From assembly GCF_004762095.1 (NCBI RefSeq), contig NZ_SIJH01000004.1:62001-126000 (forward strand): a stretch of 64,000 bases of DNA, in the 5' to 3' direction. Positions 21,728-33,533 of this stretch are shown piece by piece. This stretch comes from Tabrizicola caldifontis. Lineage in GTDB: Bacteria > Pseudomonadota > Alphaproteobacteria > Rhodobacterales > Rhodobacteraceae. Both the position numbers and the translations under genes were made by a program. How positions within the stretch are numbered: the stretch's first letter is position 1; each line of letters opens with the position of its first letter. The notes below the pieces were generated by a model. The model saw only the letters and a program-made list of their open reading frames with translations. It did not search any database and was not told where the DNA came from.

Positions 21728-22171
21728 ATGAGCGACAGCGATCTGATCAAGCTATACTCTGCCCGCATCCTGGCGCTGGCGGCTGACATCCCGCATTACG
21801 GACGTCTGACGAAACCGCAGGGCAGCGCCCGGCGCCGGTCGCCGCTCTGCGGCTCGACCGTCACGGCCGACGTCGTGCTACGCGACGGGCGTGTCGCCGA
21901 ATTTGCCCAGGACGTGAAGGCCTGTGCCCTTGGCCAGGCCTCGGCGGCGATCCTCGGCCAGGTCGCCATTGGCCGCACGCTGCCCGAACTTCAGGCCGCC
22001 CGCGACGCGCTGAAGGCCATGCTGAAGGAAGACGGCCCCGTGCCGCCCGCACCGTTCGACGGCTACGAGGTGCTGCTGCCGGCACGCGACTACAAGAACC
22101 GCCACGCCTCGATCCTGCTGGCGCTGGAGGCGATCTGCGAGGCGGCAGAGGCCGCACAGGCCGCAGCCTAG
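21728..22171 (+). CDS. NifU/IscU-like iron-sulfur scaffold family protein
   Basis: A 147-residue protein of the NifU N-terminal fold. SPLCGSTVTADVVLRDGRV (Cys41) and DVKACALGQASAAIL (Cys66) match the first two cluster-ligand cysteines of SufU and IscU. The third canonical cysteine appears to be absent: the matching region reads NRHASILLALEAI, with His126 where Cys is expected. A further Cys137 is in a different context. The family may bind clusters with an altered ligand set or serve another role. The ATG at 21728 has only a weak GGGGAT upstream. The earlier in-frame extension overlaps hisI on the other strand and is rejected. Confidence 0.75.
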   Translation: MSDSDLIKLYSARILALAADIPHYGRLTKPQGSARRRSPLCGSTVTADVVLRDGRVAEFAQDVKACALGQASAAILGQVAIGRTLPELQAARDALKAMLKEDGPVPPAPFDGYEVLLPARDYKNRHASILLALEAICEAAEAAQAAA

Positions 22172-22300
22172 GCCAGCCCCGAAAAAAGACGCCGCGCATC
22201 CGGGGATGGCGGCGTTAGTGGCGCATCTGGATACGGCGGACGGCTGGCCAGGCAGCGGCGAGGCCGTCACCCATGGGGGCAGAGCGCGGGGCAGAAAGGG

Positions 22301-22423
22301 TCAGGCAAGGCCCGGGAAGGCCAGCACGGCAATAAGCAGCACGAACAGTGCGGCAAGACCAGCCACATCCTCCATAGCGCCGCGCGGGGGCTGGGCGATA
22401 AGCATCTTCATGGCGTCTTTCAT
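22301..22423 (-). CDS. Small membrane protein of unknown function (40 aa)
   Basis: A 40-residue ORF. The start at 22423 is supported by GGAGG five bases upstream (inside an alternative ATGGAGG start at 22435). It has an amphipathic N-terminus (MKDAMKMLIAQPPRG) and one C-terminal hydrophobic helix (VAGLAALFVLLIAVLAFPGLA), so it would be a single-pass inner-membrane miniprotein. No family is recognised. AT-richer sequence just upstream (22441-22520) is a plausible promoter region. Confidence 0.5.
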   Translation of the reverse strand: MKDAMKMLIAQPPRGAMEDVAGLAALFVLLIAVLAFPGLA

Positions 22424-22585
22424 CGCGTCCTCCATGAAAGTTGCCGAATTGTTCTCACACCTGATCGCGGCTGTAAAGAACTTTTTAAGAACATTAGCGA
22501 ACATTTCGGAAAAAAGATCTTCCAGTCCGGCGTATCCAAGGCCTAAGCCCGCTAAGGCCAGGCGGAAGCGTGGGATGAACGCCCC

Positions 22586-26841
<4,256 letters not shown>

Positions 26842-26853
26842 TCAAGGTAAAGA

Positions 26854-27564
26854 TCAGGCGCTGGCGGCAAGCCTTGCACCGGTTCCGGCAGCCGGGTCGC
26901 GCAGCACATAGCCGCGGCCCCAGACGGTTTCGATGTAGTTGTCGCCACCCGTCGCCTCGGCCAGTTTCTTGCGCAGCTTGCAGATGAAGACATCAATGAT
27001 CTTCAGCTCCGGCTCGTCCATCCCGCCGTAAAGGTGGTTCAGGAACATCTCCTTGGTCAGCGTCGTTCCCTTGCGCAGGGATAGCAGCTCAAGCATCTGG
27101 TATTCCTTGCCGGTCAGATGCACGCCCTTGCCATCCACCTCGACGGTCTTTGCATCAAGATTGACCGCAACCCTGCCCGTGCGGATCACGGACTGGCTGT
27201 GCCCCTTGGACCGGCGGATGATTGCATGGATGCGGGCGACCAGTTCCTCGCGGTGGAAGGGCTTGGTCAGATAGTCGTCGGCACCGAAGCCGAAGCCCTT
27301 CAACTTGCTTTCCGTGTCATCCGCGCCCGACAGGATCAGGATCGGCGTTTCCACCCGGGCTTGGCGCACCTGACGCAGCACTTCATGCCCGCTCATGTCC
27401 GGCAGGTTCAGGTCCAAAAGAATCAGATGGTAATCGTAAAGCTTTGCCAGATCGATCCCGTCCTCGCCCATGTCGGTGCAATAGACGTTCAGGTTGGCAT
27501 GTGTCAGCATAAGCTCGATGCTTTTCGAAGTCGTCGGGTCGTCTTCCACAAGCAGGATGCGCAT
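26854..27564 (-). CDS. ctrA: Cell cycle response regulator CtrA
   Basis: A 236-residue OmpR-type response regulator. The receiver domain has Asp8 and Asp9, phospho-acceptor Asp51 in [13 protein letters not shown], and Lys101 in YLTKPF. The winged-helix DNA-binding domain includes [32 protein letters not shown] and [12 protein letters not shown], near-identical to other alphaproteobacterial CtrA. In Rhodobacterales CtrA is fed by the CckA-ChpT phosphorelay and controls motility, gene transfer agents and cell division asymmetry rather than being strictly essential. GGAGAT lies upstream of the ATG. Candidate CtrA half-sites at 27596-27624 suggest autoregulation. Confidence 0.97.
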   Translation of the reverse strand: MRILLVEDDPTTSKSIELMLTHANLNVYCTDMGEDGIDLAKLYDYHLILLDLNLPDMSGHEVLRQVRQARVETPILILSGADDTESKLKGFGFGADDYLTKPFHREELVARIHAIIRRSKGHSQSVIRTGRVAVNLDAKTVEVDGKGVHLTGKEYQMLELLSLRKGTTLTKEMFLNHLYGGMDEPELKIIDVFICKLRKKLAEATGGDNYIETVWGRGYVLRDPAAGTGARLAASA

Positions 27565-27595
27565 TTATCGGAATCTCCGCTCCAGTGCCGTCATC

Positions 27596-27624
27596 GTTAA
27601 CGACTGTGGGCGGCATTGGTTAAT
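27596..27624. promoter_or_regulatory. Candidate CtrA-binding half-sites upstream of ctrA
   Basis: GTTAAC (27596-27601) and TGGTTAAT (27617-27624; ATTAACCA on the minus strand) contain TTAA cores 23 bases apart, 32-60 bases before the ctrA ATG. The second resembles the TTAACCAT half-site. The spacing is not the full TTAA-N7-TTAA palindrome, so binding is inferred. Confidence 0.35.
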
Positions 27625-27661
27625 CGACGGTTACTTTGCCAGAGCGCGAGCAGAAAACAAT

Positions 27662-27940
27662 CTAAAGTTGTTTGTATTTCTGGATCGACGTGACCTTCAG
27701 CCCCGCGTCGCCATGCCGTTCGACCGCCGCGCGCCATAGCGCGAACTCTTCCTCGGACAGGGCGTAACGTTCCAGCGCCTCGGACAGGGGAAGCAGACCG
27801 TGGACTACCGCCTTTACCACAACCGCCTTGCGACTGGCCACCCAGCGCCGGGTATCCGCAGGCGGCAGGTCGGCCCGGGTCAGGATGCTGCCGTCAGGCA
27901 AGGTGACCTGCCGCGGACCATCGACACGTTTCAGAAACAT
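27662..27940 (-). CDS. sciP: CtrA inhibitor SciP (DUF1153)
   Basis: A 92-residue protein of the DUF1153 family, whose Caulobacter member SciP binds CtrA and blocks its transcriptional activation. It opens FLKRVDGPRQVTLPDGSILTRADLPPADTRRWVASRKAVVVKAV and continues with a helix-turn-helix-like GLLPLSEALERYALSEEEFALWRAAVERHG, both diagnostic of the family. The start at 27940 follows AGGGGG; a seven-residue longer form is possible. It lies directly upstream of ctrA on the same strand, 97 bases apart, linking regulator and antagonist in one locus. Confidence 0.9.
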   Translation of the reverse strand: MFLKRVDGPRQVTLPDGSILTRADLPPADTRRWVASRKAVVVKAVVHGLLPLSEALERYALSEEEFALWRAAVERHGDAGLKVTSIQKYKQL

Positions 27941-28064
27941 CGGCAATCCCCCTTCGTGCACAGGAAGGATGCCGGAACAGGCTTAATCAATGCTGAAACT
28001 GGGGATTGAGAGTGCAGAGCATTTTCATATATTGCCTGACATTCCCTGACCCCGGATTTGTCCC

Positions 28065-29210
28065 ATGCCGCGCGACCTGGCGCTCAATTCTCTCGGCCTG
28101 CCGAAGCCCCCGTCCGAAACGCGGGTCGTCGTCGCCATGTCGGGCGGCGTCGATTCCAGCGTCGTCGCCGCCATGTTGGCCGAAGAAGGCTATGATGTCG
28201 TCGGCGTGACACTGCAGCTTTACGATCACGGGGCCGCCTTGGCGAAGAAAGGGGCCTGCTGCGCGGGCCGCGACATCCACGATGCGCGCCGCGTGGCCGA
28301 GACGATGGGGTTTCCGCACTATGTCCTCGACTACGAGAACACCTTCCGCGAGGCGGTGATCGAGGAATTCGCCGATGCCTACCTGGCGGGCGCAACCCCC
28401 GTGCCCTGCATTCGCTGCAACGAGCGGGTGAAGTTCAAGGATCTTCTGGCCACGGCGAAGGATCTGGATGCCGACTGCATGGCAACCGGCCATTACATCC
28501 AGCGCAAGCTGGGCGATCATGGACCCGAACTTCACCAGGCGGCCGACCCGGCGCGGGACCAAAGCTATTTCCTGTTCTCGACCACGCCGGAACAGCTGGC
28601 CTATCTGCGCTTTCCGCTGGGCCACCTGAAATCCAAGGCCGAGACCCGGGCGCTGGCAGCAAAATACGGGCTGCCGGTCGCGGACAAGCCCGACAGCCAG
28701 GACATCTGCTTCGTGCCGAACGGCAACTATGCCGCGGTGATCGAGAAGCTGCGCCCCGGCGCCGCCGACCCGGGCGAGATCGTGAACCTCGACGGCAATG
28801 TGCTGGGTCAGCACCGCGGCGTGATCCATTACACGATCGGCCAGCGCAAGGGTCTGGGCATCGGCGGTCTGGGCGAGCCGCTGTATGTGGTGAAGCTCGA
28901 CCCCGAAACGCGGCGCGTGATCGTCGGGCCCAAGTCGGCGCTGTCCACCCGGATCATTCCCGTCCGGGAAATCAACTGGCTGGGCGATGCGCCTTTCGAC
29001 AGCCGCGCCGAATGGCAGCTGAAGGTCAAGGTCCGATCGACCCGCCCGCCAAGCGAGGCGATCATCCGTCCGACCGGCCCCACGACCGCCGAGGTGGAAC
29101 TGCTGTCGCCCGAGGACGGCGTAAGCTCCGGTCAGGCCTGCGTGTTCTACGCCCCCGAAGGCAGCCGCATCTTCGGCGGGGGCTGGATCTGGAAAGGGCA
29201 GGCCCGGTGA
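28065..29210 (+). CDS. mnmA: tRNA-specific 2-thiouridylase MnmA
   Basis: A 381-residue PP-loop enzyme that thiolates U34 of tRNAs for Lys, Glu and Gln. The PP-loop is SGGVDSS (26-32). The nucleophile Cys119 is in [13 protein letters not shown] and the partner Cys216 is in [10 protein letters not shown] segment [24 protein letters not shown] and the C-terminal beta-barrel ([19 protein letters not shown] onward) complete the family pattern. The ATG at 28065 lacks a strong ribosome site. Its stop overlaps the GTG start of the next gene. Confidence 0.96.
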   Translation: MPRDLALNSLGLPKPPSETRVVVAMSGGVDSSVVAAMLAEEGYDVVGVTLQLYDHGAALAKKGACCAGRDIHDARRVAETMGFPHYVLDYENTFREAVIEEFADAYLAGATPVPCIRCNERVKFKDLLATAKDLDADCMATGHYIQRKLGDHGPELHQAADPARDQSYFLFSTTPEQLAYLRFPLGHLKSKAETRALAAKYGLPVADKPDSQDICFVPNGNYAAVIEKLRPGAADPGEIVNLDGNVLGQHRGVIHYTIGQRKGLGIGGLGEPLYVVKLDPETRRVIVGPKSALSTRIIPVREINWLGDAPFDSRAEWQLKVKVRSTRPPSEAIIRPTGPTTAEVELLSPEDGVSSGQACVFYAPEGSRIFGGGWIWKGQAR

Positions 29211-29701
29211 GACTGCTGATCCTGGCCGCACTTCTGGCCATGCCGCTGCCCGCCCCTGCCGAAACGCGCGACGCCCGGGTGACCGTCGCGCGCGACTATG
29301 TCGATCTGGCGCTTCAGGGTTTCGACATGGCAGCGGTGATCGAGACGATGTATCAGCCGATTCTGCAACAGGTCGCCGCCGCCGGGCAGACGCTCAGCGA
29401 CGAACAGGTGGCGGCGATCCGGGCCCTGTATCTGGGCACGTTCACCGACCCGATGATGGCGCTGATGCGCGATCAGGCCGAAATCATGGCCGACATCATG
29501 ACCCTTGGCGAAATCACCGCGCTGCGCGACTTCTACGCCACGCCAGAGGGGCGCTCGGCCATGGCAAAGCTGCCGCAGCTGACCGCTGCGCAAGAGCCGG
29601 GGGTGATCGCGTTGATCAACGACAGGACCGGCGCGCTGATGCCGCAGGTTCTGGCGATCATCAACGACGAAGCGCCGCCAGCACCGACCGCGCAGCCCTG
29701 A
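29207..29701 (+). CDS. DUF2059 periplasmic protein
   Basis: A 164-residue protein. The start is taken as GTG at 29207, overlapping the mnmA stop by 4 nt, because a clean signal peptide follows at once ([19 protein letters not shown]). The mature protein is helical and carries the DUF2059 pattern: [42 protein letters not shown] and [24 protein letters not shown]. The function of this widespread domain is unknown. Its last 41 nt overlap the end of the convergent lpxB. Confidence 0.82.
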   Translation: MRLLILAALLAMPLPAPAETRDARVTVARDYVDLALQGFDMAAVIETMYQPILQQVAAAGQTLSDEQVAAIRALYLGTFTDPMMALMRDQAEIMADIMTLGEITALRDFYATPEGRSAMAKLPQLTAAQEPGVIALINDRTGALMPQVLAIINDEAPPAPTAQP

Positions 29702-30791
29702 GGCCGGGTGCCTCGCCCCCGCGCCCCAGCCGCTCCATCGTCAGGGCCATCGCCGCCTTTTGTGATGCCGGGTCAGCCAGGACCGCCTTCAGCGCCGGGG
29801 CAATTCTGTCGGCCCGGCAGTCCGGCCCGATGAATTCGGGCACCGCCCGTGTCTCGCTGACCAGGTTGACCAGCGTGACCGTGTCGATCAGCGCCGCCCG
29901 CCGTATCAGCCACAGCGTCAGCGGATGCATGTCATAGGCGATGACCATGGGGCAGCCATTGGCAGCCAGTTCCAGCGACACCGTCCCCGAGGCCGCCAGT
30001 GCCACATCAGCTGCGGCAAAGGCGCCACGCTTGGCAGCCGGATCCTCTATGATCTCGGGCACGACCGGCCAGCCCGCCGTCAGATCCCTGACCAAAGGCG
30101 CCACACCGCGCACCGTGGGCAGAACGACACGCAGCGCCGGATGGGCCGCCTTCAGCCGCCCGACGACCTCGCCGAAGACGGGCGCCAGTCGCGCGACCTC
30201 TCCCCTCCGAGAGCCCGGCAGGGCCAGAAGAAGCGGCCCCTCGCCCGCAAAGGCGGCGCGTTCGGCCTCTGAGGCAAGCGGCTCGGCCACCACCGGGTGG
30301 CCGACGAAATCGCATGTCATGCCGGCGGCGGTCATGTAGGGCGGCTCGAAGGGCAGAAGCGCCAGCACATGGTCGATCACCCGCGCCATCTTCCGCGCCC
30401 GGCCCGGCCGCCAGGCCCAGACCGAGGGCGCGACATAGTGGATGGTGCGCAAGCCCGGGCGTGCAGTCTTGACCATCTTCGCCACGCGCAGGCAGAAATC
30501 CGGGCTGTCGATGGTGACCAGCGCATCCGCCCCGCTGGAAAGCACCGCCTGGGCTGCCTCGCGGATGCGGCGTTTCAGGTGCAGGTATTTCGGCAGAACC
30601 TCGGCGATGCCCATCACCGACAGCTCCTCCATCGGGAACAGGCTTTGCATCCCCTCTGCCTGCATCAGCGGCCCACCGACCCCGGAGAACTCCACCGGCG
30701 CAAGTGACTTGAGCCCCGCCATCAGCGCCGCGCCCAGACGGTCGCCCGAAGGTTCGCTCGCGATCAGGAACAGCTTCAGCGGGCTGCTCAT
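29661..30791 (-). CDS. lpxB: Lipid-A-disaccharide synthase
   Basis: A 376-residue GT19 glycosyltransferase that joins UDP-2,3-diacylglucosamine and lipid X to make the lipid A disaccharide at the inner membrane. Landmarks are LFLIASEPSGDRLGAALM (about residues 6-23), FSGVGGPLMQAEGMQSLFPMEELSVMGIAEVLP, DALVTIDSPDFCLRVA, YVAPSVWAWRPGR, and LLALPGSRRGEVARL. The start at 30791 is set by the first motif; the ribosome site is weak. It is the last gene of the minus-strand envelope operon and overlaps the convergent DUF2059 gene by 41 nt. Confidence 0.96.
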   Translation of the reverse strand: MSSPLKLFLIASEPSGDRLGAALMAGLKSLAPVEFSGVGGPLMQAEGMQSLFPMEELSVMGIAEVLPKYLHLKRRIREAAQAVLSSGADALVTIDSPDFCLRVAKMVKTARPGLRTIHYVAPSVWAWRPGRARKMARVIDHVLALLPFEPPYMTAAGMTCDFVGHPVVAEPLASEAERAAFAGEGPLLLALPGSRRGEVARLAPVFGEVVGRLKAAHPALRVVLPTVRGVAPLVRDLTAGWPVVPEIIEDPAAKRGAFAAADVALAASGTVSLELAANGCPMVIAYDMHPLTLWLIRRAALIDTVTLVNLVSETRAVPEFIGPDCRADRIAPALKAVLADPASQKAAMALTMERLGRGGEAPGLRAARSVLAALRR

Positions 30792-30831
30792 CGTTGGACT
30801 TCGTTCACTCTTCGCGCCATCCCGCCCCGCA

Positions 30832-31635
30832 TCATGCGCGCGCCCACAGGAACAGGCCCAGCTCCCCGGCCAGAAGCCGCATCTCCGCAAGATCCAGGCA
30901 GATCACCGAGCCCGCCTGAAAGGCCACGCCGCCCAGCCCGGCCGCCGCAACGGCCCGCAGCGTGTCGGGGCCGATCGTGGGCAAGTCGATCCGCCGGTCC
31001 TGCCCCGGTTTCGCCGCCTTGTAGAACACGCCCCGCCCCCGCGCCGGATCTGGCCGCAAGGCCCCGATCCGCGCGACCTCGGCCAGCATGGCATCGGTTC
31101 CCGGCAAAGCCTCGACCGCCAGGCACAGGCCCTGGGCCACCACCGCGCCCTGCCCCACATCAACCGCGCCAAGGGCCGCCACGATCTCTGCCGCGCGGGC
31201 TGCATCGGCCTCGTCACGCGGGGTCACGGTTCCTGCAAGCACCCCCGGGCCCGGCAACAGCGTCGGCGCCACCTCTTCCACCCCGGCCACTGCAAACCCG
31301 AACTCGTCGAAGATCTCCAGCACCGCCCGCAGCGTCGCGTCGTCGCCGGCCTGCATCGCCTGCATCAGCCGCGGCAGCAGTTCGGCCGTGGCCGGATCAA
31401 GCAGCGCAGGGTCCAGACGCGGGCGCTGGACCGCGCCGGCAAGGACCACACGGCTGACGCCCGCATCGGCCAACGCGCGCAGGAAAGGCACCAGACGCTC
31501 CAGGCGGAAGGTCAGATCGGCTGCCAGACCCGCGGGCACGAAACCCTCGGGCGCGGCGACGAAAGGTGGTTCCGCCATCGCCTGCGCCAGCGCCGCCGGC
31601 AGGCGCCCGCGCCCCGCGATCAGCGCCGTCCTCAC
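30832..31635 (-). CDS. lpxI: UDP-2,3-diacylglucosamine pyrophosphatase LpxI
   Basis: A 267-residue protein of the LpxI type, which replaces LpxH in many alphaproteobacteria and releases lipid X from UDP-2,3-diacylglucosamine. It opens TALIAGRGRLPAALA and contains RLERLVPFLRALADAGVSRVVLAGAVQRP, VGQGAVVAQGLCLAVEALPGTDAML, and FYKAAKPGQDRRIDLPTIGPDTL, with the conserved Asp and Glu region in the C-terminal catalytic domain. The start is GTG at 31635, overlapping the lpxA stop by 4 nt. It sits between lpxA and lpxB, exactly where its step fits. Confidence 0.94.
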   Translation of the reverse strand: MRTALIAGRGRLPAALAQAMAEPPFVAAPEGFVPAGLAADLTFRLERLVPFLRALADAGVSRVVLAGAVQRPRLDPALLDPATAELLPRLMQAMQAGDDATLRAVLEIFDEFGFAVAGVEEVAPTLLPGPGVLAGTVTPRDEADAARAAEIVAALGAVDVGQGAVVAQGLCLAVEALPGTDAMLAEVARIGALRPDPARGRGVFYKAAKPGQDRRIDLPTIGPDTLRAVAAAGLGGVAFQAGSVICLDLAEMRLLAGELGLFLWARA

Positions 31636-32438
31636 CGCCCGCCCTTCGGGGTCAGGAAGCTGCGGTCGGACTTCGACAGGATGAAGTCGGCGATTTCACG
31701 GACAAGCGGGCTGTCGCTCTCTTCGGCCAGCTTGCGGGCGCGGTCCTGGAAGCTGCCCTCTTCCTGCGCCAGCGTCTGATAGGCGGCGCGCAACGCGGTG
31801 ATCTCGGAGCGGTCCACACCGCGCCGCTTCAGCCCGACCAGGTTCAGCCCGTCAAGTTCGCCGCGCGGCGCCTGAACCAGACCGTAGGGTATGACGTCAT
31901 TGGTGACCATCGTCACCGCCCCGATGATCGCACCCTGCCCGACCCGGACCCACTGGTGTATGCCGGACAGCCCGCCGACTATCACATCGTCACCCAGCAC
32001 CACATGGCCGGCGATCGCCACATGATTCACCAGGATCACCCGGTTGCCGATCTGGGCGTCGTGCCCGACGTGGGCGCCGGTCATGATCAGCACGTCATCG
32101 CCGACGCGCGTCACCCCGCCACCACCTTCGGTCCCGGTGTTCAGCGTTGCCCCCTCACGGATCCGGCAGCGCCGGCCCACGATCAGCCGCGTACGTTCGC
32201 CACGGTATTTCAGGTCCTGCGGCACCTCGCCGACCGTGGCGAAGGGAAAGATCGTGCTGTCCTCGCCGATATCGGTCCAGCCGGTAAGGACGGCGTGGCT
32301 CTTGACCGTGACGCGCGCGCCAAGCGTCACCTCGGGGCCGATCACCGCAAAGGGGCCGATCTCGCAACCCTCGCCGATCACCGCGCCGGGCTCGACCACG
32401 GCCGAGGCGTGGATGCGGGCTGTGGGGTGAACGGTCAT
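31632..32438 (-). CDS. lpxA: UDP-N-acetylglucosamine acyltransferase LpxA
   Basis: A 268-residue left-handed beta-helix protein that puts the first 3-hydroxyacyl chain on UDP-GlcNAc. Many hexapeptide repeats run from residue 5 ([29 protein letters not shown]) to about 190. The catalytic His lies in [19 protein letters not shown] (about residues 120-140). The C-terminal helical part ([22 protein letters not shown] onward) is typical. It overlaps fabZ and lpxI by 4 nt on each side. Confidence 0.96.
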   Translation of the reverse strand: MTVHPTARIHASAVVEPGAVIGEGCEIGPFAVIGPEVTLGARVTVKSHAVLTGWTDIGEDSTIFPFATVGEVPQDLKYRGERTRLIVGRRCRIREGATLNTGTEGGGGVTRVGDDVLIMTGAHVGHDAQIGNRVILVNHVAIAGHVVLGDDVIVGGLSGIHQWVRVGQGAIIGAVTMVTNDVIPYGLVQAPRGELDGLNLVGLKRRGVDRSEITALRAAYQTLAQEEGSFQDRARKLAEESDSPLVREIADFILSKSDRSFLTPKGGR

Positions 32439-32896
32439 TCTTTCGGAACGTCAAACATCGCCATGAAGGTCGCTTCGCAGGCCAGCTCGCCCTCGACATA
32501 GGCCTTGCCTTCGAATTTCCAGACGCGGCCACCGCCGCGCAGCGCCTTCACATGCAGCTCCATCACGTCGCCCGGCACCACCTTGCGGCGGAACTTCACA
32601 CCATCGACGCCCATGAAGAAGACCTTGGCCGCCTTGTCCACCAGGTTCATCGACAGCCCGACCAGAACGCCGGACGTCTGCGCCATAGCCTCGATGATCA
32701 TCACGCCGGGAAAGATGGGCATGCCCGGAAAGTGGCCCTGGAACTGCGGCTCGTTCAGGGTGACGCACTTTATGCCGACGCAGCTTTCGTTCAGCACGAT
32801 GTCGCGTACCTTGTCGATCAGCAGAAAGGGATAGCGATGCGGGATGATCCGCTGGATCAGCTCCAGATCGGCTGTTGTCGTAGCGGCTGCATCCAT
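32435..32896 (-). CDS. fabZ: 3-hydroxyacyl-ACP dehydratase FabZ
   Basis: A 153-residue hot-dog-fold enzyme. The catalytic pair is in [27 protein letters not shown] (about residues 48-74), with His in GHFPG and Glu in [24 protein letters not shown] at the N-terminus is also diagnostic. It dehydrates 3-hydroxyacyl-ACP in fatty-acid elongation and competes with LpxA for the same substrate, which explains their pairing. The start at 32896 has GGGGAC upstream; the longer frame from 32968 is rejected. Confidence 0.96.
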   Translation of the reverse strand: MDAAATTTADLELIQRIIPHRYPFLLIDKVRDIVLNESCVGIKCVTLNEPQFQGHFPGMPIFPGVMIIEAMAQTSGVLVGLSMNLVDKAAKVFFMGVDGVKFRRKVVPGDVMELHVKALRGGGRVWKFEGKAYVEGELACEATFMAMFDVPKE

Positions 32897-32988
32897 ACTG
32901 GTCCCCTTGCGTTGCCTTGCGACCGTCGTCCCCGGCCTTTTCGCCGTAGCTACCAACTCGCGTCGCAAGTGACAAGTTTTCCGCCGGT

Positions 32989-33531
32989 TCAGGGCGCGGT
33001 CTCTGCCGGCAGCACGGCATCGACCTTCACGATCGCCTCGTCGGTGACGTCGATCGCGGACAGCGACAGGAACACCTGACTCTTGTCCAGGATCGCCACC
33101 GCGCCAAGTTCGCCCATCAGCTCGGCCAGGGCGGGAATGGCCGCCCGCAGGAACGCCTGACGATCAGCCTCGCGGGCGCGAACGAGATCGCGGGACTTTT
33201 CATCCTGCTCGGCGCGAATGCGTTCGACCTTCGCATCGAACTCGGCCGCGAGGGCCGAGAATTCCTCGGCAGGCAAGGTGCCGCGCTTGCGGGTCAGTTC
33301 CTGCTCTTCGGCGACAAGTTCGGCCTCGATCCGTGCGTTCTCTGCTTCCAGCGCCTTGGTGGCGGCGCGTTCGCGTTCGACACTTGCCTTGCCATAGGCC
33401 GAATCCAGGAAAAGCCGGTCCTGATCCAGCGTCAGGATGATGCCGCCCGGAATCGGCGCATCTTGTGCATGCACAGGCTGGCCAAGGAAAAGCAGGACGA
33501 CAACGGCGCACAGGGCGCGCCACGCCCGCAT
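32989..33531 (-). CDS. skp: OmpH/Skp family periplasmic chaperone
   Basis: A 180-residue secreted protein: a signal peptide ([18 protein letters not shown], cleavage near residue 23), a short beta segment ([15 protein letters not shown]), then a long charged coiled coil (about residues 48-130, [20 protein letters not shown] and following) and a closing [21 protein letters not shown]. Skp trimers hold unfolded outer-membrane proteins for the Bam complex. The stop of bamA lies two bases upstream of its start, and the order bamA-skp-lpx is the classic one. Confidence 0.9.
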   Translation of the reverse strand: MRAWRALCAVVVLLFLGQPVHAQDAPIPGGIILTLDQDRLFLDSAYGKASVERERAATKALEAENARIEAELVAEEQELTRKRGTLPAEEFSALAAEFDAKVERIRAEQDEKSRDLVRAREADRQAFLRAAIPALAELMGELGAVAILDKSQVFLSLSAIDVTDEAIVKVDAVLPAETAP

Positions 33532-33533
33532 CG

